Assembly: GCF_000150275.1 (NCBI RefSeq)
Contig: NW_002060962.1
Location: 1,130,203-1,194,202 of the forward strand
Direction: 5' to 3'
DNA length: 64,000 nucleotides
Source: Trichoplax adhaerens
Taxonomy: Eukaryota > Placozoa > Uniplacotomia > Trichoplacea > Trichoplacidae
The notes under the pieces are model-generated. The model saw nothing but the letters and a program-made list of their open reading frames with translations, did not search any database and had not been told where the DNA came from. The position numbers and the translations under genes are program-made. Below, piece after piece: positions 37,901-48,127 of the stretch (positions are counted from its first letter, which is position 1; each line of letters begins with the position of its first letter).

Positions 37901-39958
37901 ACTTATCAGGTGATAATCGTTCGAGTTGAGGAATGTAATCAGAAAGCTGAAATAGAGAAAAATAAATTATTCGAGTGAAGGTGTAATTATCATAAGCAGC
38001 CAAGTTTCTATTCTATTTTCGATGATATAGCATTTACAGCATTCCTACCTGACCATCATTTATTAATTTCGCTTCATGATAGAAATCTTTTAATGTAGAA
38101 GTAAATACTTGAAAATCAGGAATGACAAAGTCGCCTTGCAATGCGCGTCGGAGCAAGAATGTGCATTTATTAATGCATCTATGATTGATTAATAGTAAAT
38201 ACAAATTCGTAGAGTATCACTCAAAATAGAACAACACGATATTCTAATTTGATAACGTATTAAAGCCACAGTATATTATATATTTGAGTAGCAATAATCA
38301 TTATATTACATTGAGATCTACTTTTGCATAAATGACTGGTTCATTTAGAAAAAGCATAATAAAGATTACTTGGAGTGAAAAAATTTATGAAATATTTTAA
38401 TTCTTCACTACCAATTTAAATTAGCGATCCAGTGTAACAAATACGGGATACATCCATTATAATGCAGTATCTACTGCAATGTATATATTTATTTCTGTTC
38501 TCTAGATAATTTTCACTTGCACTGTAATACTCGTATGAATATTGAAAGCACAGTAACTACATAATATCGTCCAGAAATCCTACGTACACTAATACTCCAT
38601 ACTTTTGCACATTCTGTTTCAAAGCTAAACACTACGAAACTGCAGGGTATACTTATGTCTTCCTTTCCATGTTACAGTAAAACAAAGATATTATATTATT
38701 ATCATTAAGTTAGAATTACGAAATCACATGTGCTCGATCCACAACATTTAATGATTTTGATGCTTGATTGAGATCATGCATTTTTATATAAAGTTAAAAA
38801 TTATGTCGTCGCGAAGGATTTTTCACAGTCATTATATTTGATACTATCTCGCTCTGCATTCACAATGTCTAGAAAGGTGAATTTTTATTCTGGCTATAAA
38901 ATTTATCAAATTATTACCTCATACGAGCATTAACATTATTGATAATAACACTGATTATTGTGAAATCAAATAGCAGAATCGATGAATTCTGTAATACCTG
39001 AGCTTCAAATTCTCAAATTAAATATTTACATTTATTGATATGCTTGCTTAAGATGAAATTTCAATTATCTTGCTAGGTAATTTATTCGGTATTCTTACTT
39101 TTTGAATGTCTCTATGTTTATAAACCCAGTACGATCTTCTGCCAAGTATGATTTCAGTGCTTTGATTACAGGTAGTAGGCGCTGATCATTTTCTCGTAAT
39201 CCGCATTCCTTTATAATCTGAAGCCATAGACACAATAATTGATCACATGTTTATAATAACTACGCCTATGTAATGATTGATTTTTCATTGATCTTTTACG
39301 AATACAATCACTGCGGGTTTCAGTATATTACTTATTGCAGGATTTAAGAACAAAACCTTTACATTACTTTAGTGATTAATAACGGAAATGGGATAGTAGG
39401 TAATTATTAGTAAAACACTGATAATTTATTCATTCATGTCCACTTGTACAGTCTATTTATTTTTCATTTGAGTTTACGGAGAGACCAAAAAGCATGAATG
39501 AATCAACAAGGTTCTACTCTGACGATTACTATTGGTCTTCTAGTCCTGTAACTCAATTTTGGTGTCGGTTAAACAATCTTGATCATAACTTAAGTTAATA
39601 TTGAAAAATGATTGAAATATTTATCTCAATCATCATTAACATTTCCATCAGTTACTGTCATCCATGATCGTGTTGCAATGAAGCGAAACTTGTGGTGCAT
39701 TTATCTTTGTAGTACAGTAATGTCAATGCCATAGACAAGAACTTAAAATGTTTTCTTGTTGTGTAGGAATTTTGTAACCACAATGCACCATTGCGCAATA
39801 CAGTATATTTCATTTTACAGTATACTAGAAAAGAAAAGACTCCTTGGATTAAGAAGTACCTGTAAGAAATAGGGAACAGAAATCATCATTTCTCCGTCTC
39901 TTGTTTCGCTGTATATATGGAATATTAATTCCATACTTTCTTCTTCTTGCCGATCCAT
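34901..39958 (-). CDS. GLS: Glutaminase (KGA/GLS type) with C-terminal ankyrin repeats
   Basis: Hydrolyses glutamine to glutamate and ammonia; tetrameric and usually mitochondrial. Seventeen exons join in phase: 39860-39958, 39099-39217, 38049-38178, 37867-37946, 37463-37559, 37279-37345, 36819-36877, 36671-36703 (33 nt), 36510-36568, 36312-36378, 36073-36213, 35892-35978, 35664-35795, 35440-35591, 35282-35355, 35132-35195 and 34901-35015, giving 524 residues. The N-terminus has the EF-hand-like GLS domain, then [19 protein letters not shown], the serine-lysine catalytic motif in [25 protein letters not shown], and two ankyrin units ([11 protein letters not shown]). The assigned start, [13 protein letters not shown], begins directly in the domain, so no mitochondrial presequence is visible; human GLS has a long N-terminal extension. 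The start lies 46 bp from a GTAC array and the gene is head-to-head with the PHF20-like gene. Confidence 0.96.
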
Positions 39959-40003
39959 GTTTTACAATTAAAGTATTATTATGATCAATCCAGGAGGAAG
40001 AAG

Positions 40004-40603
40004 ACAGTACTGGTTTTATACTGTACAGTTTACAGTGTACAGTACAGTACAGTACTGTAACAGAATACAGTACTGGTTTTATACTGTAGTTTATAGTGTA
40101 CAGTACAGTACTGTACTGTACTGTACTGTACAATCGTGTGTAAAAACTTTGAGTACTGTACAGTACACTGTACTGTACTGTACTGTACAACTACAGTATA
40201 AATTCCAAATTCTCGGTAGCACAGTACAGTACTGTACACTGTACACTGTACAGTAAGTACAGTACTGTACCATTACTGTGACTCTGTGAGTGTGCAGTAA
40301 AGTAAGAAAAAAGGCTGACGCAATCAGACCATGTCGCAGTCATATCGAGCACGCCCAGACGCACTGTACTGTACAATACTGTACTCTACTGTACAGTACA
40401 GTGTACTGTACAGTACAGTACAGTGTACAGTACATACAGTACTGTATTAATGAAAACTACTCTACAGTACAGTAAATTGCTAAAACCGGAAATCACAGTA
40501 CTGTACTGTACTACAGTATACTGTACAGTACTGTACAGTACATCATCTTGGATACTGTACTGCATGCTAGCGTACTGTACACTGTACAGTGTACTGTACA
40601 GTG
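40004..40603. repeat. GTAC-linker array directly upstream of GLS
   Basis: Dense GTAC units joined by A, T, AGT or ACT, with short unique inserts. A block starting ACAGTACTGGTTTTATACTG at 40004 recurs about 62 bp later, another case of segmental duplication inside an array. The left edge is only 46 bp upstream of the GLS start codon, so the array must overlap its promoter or 5' leader. Confidence 0.93.
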
Positions 40604-41888
40604 CTCGTGAACCACGACAACATTGACCAAGCCGCGAAAGAAGAGCGGGTACCACATTTGTATTTTCCTATGTGCAATGCATTTCCCGTGCTTATGCTTC
40701 GTCGGCTTGTTGAAGATTTTCACAAATAAGCAACAGTGAATTTAAAGAGTAACGCCTCGCCTTATCATTTCAATCATTCAGGATATCTTAATCTCCGAGT
40801 GGCGTTCAACTACGGCTACTATTTTCTTCGCTCAGTGATTGTGCGATACGATCTTTCGGGAATGTTGATTGTCGCCACCTGAAGCATGGCCAAGGCGAAT
40901 AGGTCATCGGTGAGTAATGATATTCAACATTCGCAAACCTACTGGATACATATTGTGCTCGTGTAAAGTAAATGTCTTGAATGCACAAATTCGTATATTG
41001 AGAGTTCAGTTGTCACTCAGCCACTGTTATAAAATGGACATTAGCAAGTATGCCATGCTGTAAAGTAGTAGAAATTCGCCGTAACTGCTAGATAGTATAG
41101 CCACCATAGAAAGAGGACAAGTGTGCTCCAGTCGACGACGATGTACTGTACGGTATAGCAATAGACATCGGGTTGTCAATTTTGGGGTTGATAGATGGAA
41201 TTGGTTCACTGCCTTAATTCTTACAACACGACGTTATGTTCCTTCCTTTCACTGCTAAATAAGCCGTAGCAGTTGAAATACTATATAGTCTCCCTATGTT
41301 TACAGTGCGAACCATAGAGTATTGCCGCTTTTGGTCAGATTGACAAATGGACACGCTTAGCGCGTGACTAAATGCCTTTAATTAATTAATTCAATCGGTG
41401 AACTAATTCGAAAACAGTGCCACAAAGTTGATAACTCTCCAAGCTTCTGCTACGTTTTAATCTTGAAATTGTAGACTGATTTTAGGCAACTTATATCATT
41501 TACTCCTTTTAATCATCCAATTGTTTAACAAGTTTTTTTTAATGCTGTCCGACGTAATTTTACCATTCCTTATTGGATAGCCTTATTTGACTTCAAAGCA
41601 ACATACATGTAGACAGATGGACGTGCTCACACGTACTGAGTAGTGTTACGCGTATCAGTTAATGAGTCATGAAGAGCTAAGTAGTAGTTACAAAATAGTG
41701 ATAAATTACTTAGTAGCACTTGAAGCATTGTCATTAGATATTGTTACTCATCAGCGTTAACTTTTTTGATGTCAATTTTATTTTACAGTTAAAGAATTAT
41801 TTATTTATTGTAGTTGGGCCGAATTCTAATGATTTTAATTTTTGTGTTTTGGTAAGAATATTCTCTGATTGATTTGTGCTAAGATCAT

Positions 41889-42086
41889 GCTGTACTGTAC
41901 GTCATGTTTACAGTACATTACACCAAGTTGATAGTGGTACAAATCAGTACAGTAAGGGTGACAGTACTATAGTACGGTACTGTATCAGTTTTTTGCATTC
42001 GACATTTACAGTACGTACTGTACAGTGTACAGTATGTACGGTACAGTACAGTACTGTAATGCAGACCTCTACAGTATTATTATACT
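41889..42086. repeat. GTAC-linker cluster upstream of PHF20-like gene
   Basis: Shorter cluster of the same family, densest at 42007-42057 with linkers A, T and AGT. It lies 0.6-0.9 kb upstream of the first PHF20-like exons. Confidence 0.85.
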
Positions 42087-42667
42087 GCACGACATTCTTA
42101 CAATTCTGACCATAGCTGATGCCGAGACCTGCCCGAGTTAATCCTTTTACTTGAGAGGCCCTCCTGGGTAGGTAGACATGTCATTTAGGAGGATTGATGC
42201 ACTCGTCGTAAAAAAAGAAATCGTAACTAAACCTAGTAATAACAAAATAGGTCGACCTAGTTTCGGCAGTAGTACTGCTTAGTACAGTAGCCTACAGTAT
42301 ATTCAATGATGGACTGATTACTTGCTGGTGTATAGCGTGCATATTTATTGATTGGGCAAAATCGAAATAAGGTGTAGGTTTAGGCAAACGAGCGCAAAAA
42401 CTCGATGCTTTCTAGACTAGCAAAATTGTGTACTATCTCCCTCTATATTATACATTATTCCCGCATTTTAATATACAGCCCTACATAGAACACTATAGTA
42501 TGATCGAGGTTGGTTCACCTGGATTCCTAGCTTTTCCATCAGATTTGCAATGTTGGTGCTGCTTAGGTATAGTACTGTAGTAAAGCCCTGTGCCGTCACG
42601 TCTAGCAGTTTTAGCTATTTCGCCTTAAATTCGCTTGCTTTGAAATACAGCTTAAATTTTTTTTAAT

Positions 42668-45600
42668 ATGGTTCACTGTAACATCGAAGATGTAGTAAAT
42701 ACGGCATGATTTTCTTGTAATTCATGCTGAAATTGTCTACCTATGAGCTATAGTAAATCTGAGAATTAAAATTTTTTAAAATTAGCGAAAGTAAATGTAG
42801 CCTTAATTGAAGAGATTATTTTCTTGATAAGCCTCCTATTAGTATTTCTTTGCAAGCTGCAGTTCTTAGTAATCATCATGTAATCCGGATTGTCAATACA
42901 CTCGATAATTATTATTATCTTCGATTCTATGTTGGATTTTTTAATTTTGGTGCGCTTTGATTTTGTTGCTGAGATTTTCATTATTATTACTATTAACAGA
43001 AAAAAATAAAGCCATCTAAACTTACTATACCTCTGGAAGTTGGTACTAGAGTGGAAGCGAAGGACTATTGTGGCAAATGGTAATTTATCTTGGTTTATAA
43101 CACTACTTAAAGTTGACGTATAAAGAATAGTTTCAAGTTAAATTCATAAACATGCTGTAATGACATGATGTAACGTTTTATACAAGCTGGTAGTAAGCAG
43201 TCTATACTGACTTTATTCAAAGTAATTGAGCTGTGTGTTATAGGTACAGTAGACGTCTATAGACAACACAGTACATGCATAACATATATAAGCTGGAACC
43301 AAAAGGATCAATATCTGTTTTGTGCTTGATTGCATGGCGACGTGTAAACAACGACGTGTGCAAGAAAATTGCATAAATGAAGCATGAATATAACGATTGC
43401 AAAAAGTAAATGTGAATCAACGGATCACTTGCTATACTTAATTTATAATTGAAAGATTAAATGTTTGACATTTATAGTAGCCAAAAAATTTTACGCCTTT
43501 ATAGATGCCATGATATTACAATCATTTTGTTTTGTTAACAACTATCTGTTGTTAGAAAAACTCGTAATCAGGTTGTAACCAAGCAACAAGTTCTTAGCTG
43601 CTCGAATGGATTAAAGTTAACATTGTGGAATTACGTTATCTTAAGTAACAAGAATAACTACAAATAAACTTTATTAAATGTGCAATTGTGTTGCTGTGTT
43701 TTGATTGGTTCAATGATGCTGCTTATATATGAAATGACCACGATTTTGCAAATTCATTTACTAATGTTTGGATAATGAATAAGATCCACATTTTTGTCCT
43801 TTATTCTGTATTAGCTATCATTGATCCGTTATCAGTTTCTTATGGGCTTGTTTATTGATTTATTGTCACTATTGCGTGCTTTAATCCAGTATAGATTATT
43901 TCTAACTTACTTACCTTATAAGATGCATCGTAGTAATTGATTGATTATGTTGTAGGTATCCATCAAAGATAAAGGATGTTGACGAGAAAAACCAAGAAGT
44001 ATTAATTCATTTCGAAGGATGGAGCAGTAGATTTGATGAATGGATTGATTTAAAAAGTTCCAGATTACGTCCCACTGTCAGGACATCTAGTAGGAAAACT
44101 TCATCTACCTCAAGTCCTATCCTGAAGGTATGCATGAAACCGAATAGTAGTAAACTATAATTCATGTTATTTTGTTAAAATTATCTCATAGCGAATGCTA
44201 ATATCATAGGAATGGCAATGTGGGGAACATGTTTTAGCGCGTTGGTCTGATTGTAGATATTATTCTGGAAAAATCTTAGCAAGGAAGCAGAATGGTATGC
44301 ACTGAGTTTTTTGGGATTGATATATATATATATATATAAATTTTCATAAAAATCTTTGATTCCATACATCTTATTAAAGAACCTTCTTCTGCTTCTTGAT
44401 TGTTGCACATTAGGATTGTATGAGGTGCTCTTTGATGACGGATATAAAAAGCTTTGTTTGCCAGCTACCATTAAAGAAGACCCACGAAAGGTAATAATAT
44501 TATAGGATCAGTGACTAAATCCTAGATAAAAAGTTAACTTATACTATGGAGTACTATGAATGGTTCTTACTTCATTATACGATTTAGTGTCTCAGCAGTT
44601 AATTAGAACAGACTAAAATGTACGTCTATAAACATGCAAAACAAACTTCACTTTATAGATGTTACAAATAAAGGCTGAGTTTGTACATTTTTCATCTATA
44701 TTTGTTCTCCAACTTGATTGCACTGAGTTATTCTTACTCACGATTATAGCCTAAGGTCTCGACAAATAGCACAAAAGTAGATAGAAATTCACCAGGATTT
44801 GCATCTCGTAATCCTAAATCTTCACGAAGTAGCGCTCGTAGAATGCAATCTCAACGACTGTCTGATGCATCTTCAATCGGACCATATAGTATCGATGCAA
44901 CATCTGAAAGTGAAACTAGTGATGCAACTGATAGCTCGCGTGAGAACAAAAAGACCTTAAGCGCAACGAATTTTATTCACGCCATGGCTAGAAACCGTGC
45001 TACATTGAAATGTGGTAATTTGCGAAAGCATAGTAGCGGCAAGCAGAATGGTCGACCCTTGACAACATCTGCTGGCAGTACAAATTCTAATTTGATCTCA
45101 CCTAGGACTCGTATGTCAGGCTAACCAGTAACGCTGTACAAATGTGTTGTTGAAAAACTCTAGGATATTTTAAAGTGTAACTTGGAGCTAAATATTTATA
45201 TTATAGGAAGCAAGAAGCTGGGTATTGACGAAATAGCTTCGAAATTAATAAAACTAGCTAAAACAAGAAAAGACCAAAACCGTAAGTTATTGGCATCGAC
45301 ATTATCACTATTATTACTAATCTTAATTTTATGATTAGCGTCAACGAATAGAAAACGATCTGTATCTACTACTGACGTAGAACTCTCCAGGCAGAGAATT
45401 AAGCGCCGCAGAACTAGCGTTCCTCCGCGTAGCAGTTTGGCAAACCATGGTAATTATAAATAATAGTTAAAATTACGCTATTTTGATAAGTAGTGTTGCA
45501 TTAGCCAAGATATTCCTAAATCTTTATCTGAATTTTCTTTGATAACATTCAATCTTTTATTTAGACTCAAATATTAAAAATTCAAAACACGCGAGTGATG

Positions 45601-47494
45601 ATGACAGTAACTCAGATCAAGATATTGTTCGATGCTTATGCGGAAAGAATGAGGAAATGGGTCTGATGTTACAGGTCAGAATTCATTTACTGTTTATAGT
45701 AACGTTATTTCATAATTGATGGTTGATGTATTTCGATAATCTTTACAGTGTGAAAAGTGTTTGACTTGGCAGCATACTGAATGCATTGAAGTTGATAGCG
45801 ATAACATTCCCGTGAACTACCTCTGCTATCTTTGCCTATGCCCTCCAGGTATTGCTTATGAGAAAGAGCATTGTAGTTTGCTCAAACTTGCTTTATAATA
45901 TTACAAACTTTGATAATGCCTATATGTTTACTTTCTAACGGTTATTGGTAACCTGATTCTACAACAGGTCAGAGGCAAAGAAGTAAATTTAAGGTTTGTG
46001 TTTCTTTATCGCACTACTTACTTACTTTATTCACAGTAATGTACTTAATGGTGAGGTTGAGATTGACAGAACGCATTGTTTTCCTCTTGGATTTTACAGT
46101 ATCACAGTAACTGGCAGAAAAGCGGTGTTTTAGCCTCTTTACTTACCGAGCAAAGTAGTGAAAATGTTAAAGCTAGATCACAATTATTACGTCGTTGCGG
46201 GAGCCTTATTGCTGATATGAATGAGATATCGTCAGTTATGCACGGGTTATGGATGAAAGTTAATATGTTTTCAAGGTATTGTATGAATTCACGATATTGA
46301 TTAATTGTAAAAACACTTTTATGAGCTGTCGTAACAGTTTTATTTATTCTTTCATTTACAGTAGGGATAATCATATCGATCTTGAAGATTTTGTAAAGTG
46401 CTTAAATGTCCGACTTCCATCAGCAATCCGACGTGATGATGAAAAGCTCAAAATTCCTATTGATTCGAATAGTAAGTCAAGTAATGATTGCAGCAAAGAT
46501 ACAATCCCGAAAGAAACTCAACAGAACACAATTAAGATGAAAGGTTTTAAGAAAAGCGATTGTAATGTCGATTGCAAGGAACGCGCTCCAATTAATAATT
46601 GCGTATTTAGTACGAATCACAATGTAGTGGATTTGAAATCACCTGATCGTGATCCTGCAATCAACGCAGTCCACGATTCCAACAATCATTCATCGGATAT
46701 ATGTAAAAGTTCAAATGATCCTAGCTTAAACGGATATTCTAGCCCTCCAAATGATGCTATCGGTAGTAAAATTGTTAATGGTTCAGGTGAACAATTAATT
46801 GGAAATGGTTCACTGTTTGCTGATGCTGAAACATGGTTATCTCATTCCGAAGGCAGCTTGTCTTCACTTTTATCTGATCGATTACGCTTATTGATGGACA
46901 TTAATGCGGCTCAAAACCAAGTGAATAACAGTTTCGATATCATAGAAGCAAGATTACACGGTAGCCTGATATAAACTAAATATTAACTTCTATTAATATA
47001 ACGCTATTTTAATTTTCGAATATTTGTAGCAAGTATAGTAATTTTTATAATGTACAGTATAATGGGTATACCCGTATTTAGTACCCTTAACTACAGAAAT
47101 GATAAAAATTTAAATGAAATTTAACCACGTTTTATTTGTATTGAAGATATAGAGAGTTCTTCTGAAGATACCGTAACTTCCATTGTTGATCGTACCTTTA
47201 AAGCAGGCAAATCATTGTCGTCATGCAACAATCTTGACAGTCCGATATTAAGTACTAATGCAGGTAACCGTTAAGGAATGATTTAACTGTTACATACTGT
47301 ATATATGATCCTAATTTAATTACAATTTGCTAGATTGTATCAGGACGGTTGTTATAGATGAAAATAAAGCCAGAAGAGCGAGACAAAACAAATGTTTTCG
47401 TGACTGTAGATGGCTTAAATTTAGGAAAACCATTCAAGATCTGCAGTGGTTGAAGTTGTTAGCTGCCATTGTTAATGAACCGTTCAAGGAATAG
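42668..47494 (+). CDS. PHF20-like protein: Tudor domains plus PHD finger
   Basis: PHF20/PHF20L1 are methyl-lysine readers of the MOF-NSL acetyltransferase complex in the nucleus. Fourteen exons join in phase: 43000-43079, 43956-44127, 44210-44294, 44414-44490, 44750-45110, 45207-45281, 45339-45449, 45565-45674, 45749-45848, 45968-45993, 46100-46275, 46362-46960, about 47147-47263 and 47358-47494. A tentative start exon, 42668-42691, encodes MVHCNIED. The first Tudor contains LEVGTRVEAKDYCGKWYPSK and HFEGWSSRFDEWIDL; the second contains LARWSDCRYYSGKI and YEVLFDDGYKKLCLP. The C4HC3 PHD finger is CLCGKNEEMGLMLQ, CEKCLTWQHTEC and CYLC. A Ser/Asn-rich region and helical C-terminus follow. I see no AT-hook or C2H2 finger of the human protein. 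If the donor at 46960 is not used, the frame stops at 46974. Confidence 0.9.
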
Positions 47495-48127
47495 CCGAAA
47501 TAAAGTTGAATTCGCATGCAATACCTATGCCAGTTATACGATCTGAAGGATTATAATTTTACTAAAAGTCTTAGGATGTATACGTTTCATAAATCATTTG
47601 TACAGTACCATATGATCACGAAGTCTTACAACTAATTATAGTGTATTCGACATAAGTACTTCTAAGTACGATGTAATTAAATTTGTATAATACTAGATTT
47701 TATGACATCCGTTGTCAAATTGCTTAGCTAACGGGCTAATGATTTTAATTTAACGTTTTAGCTTTATTTATTTAAGCAATGTTGAATGTTAAGAACTAGC
47801 TAATAAACATGAATTATAAAGCATTAATTCGTGGTATGACCTATGCCTACATGTGCATTTTAGTGGTTTTATAGTAAGCAATTGATAAGTTAGCTCATAT
47901 AAATTCGTTTGACAGGCAGTAAAGTAATACTAAAGTTATGTAACAATCTGCAAACATTGAAGATGCTGCATTAAAATAGTGATACGGTTTTATGGAATAA
48001 TTGTGCACAGCAAAGATATTTAAGTAATATGACGATGTAAAAACAATATGAAGTGTAATATTCATAGCTTAAGGTAGCAAATAAAATCTTCAAGTTACGG
48101 AAACAATATACAACTATTTAGACCTAA
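47495..48127. other. Convergent 3' region between PHF20-like and SLC17-like genes
   Basis: Tail-to-tail spacer. AATAAA at 47802 on the plus strand and TTTATT at 47763 (AATAAA on the minus strand) could be the two polyadenylation signals, which would make the transcripts overlap by a few tens of bases. Confidence 0.5.

Larger units (their letters stand above)
39959..42667. other. Divergent intergenic region between GLS and PHF20-like gene
   Basis: Shared upstream region with GTAC arrays at 40.0-40.6 kb and 41.89-42.09 kb. Between them (40.6-41.9 kb) I see single-copy DNA without a supported exon. Open frames over the arrays are artefacts. Confidence 0.65.

Noticed and set aside
40004-40603. 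GTAC arrays as steroid-receptor-type response elements (GNACA-n3-TGTNC)
   Set aside because: The inverted half-sites in the common GTACAGTACTGTAC pattern are separated by four bases, not three, so the match is not correct.
40004-40603. GTAC arrays as copper-response elements (GTAC core bound by SBP-domain factors)
   Set aside because: That system is known from plants and green algae, and all recognised genes here are animal; no supporting context.
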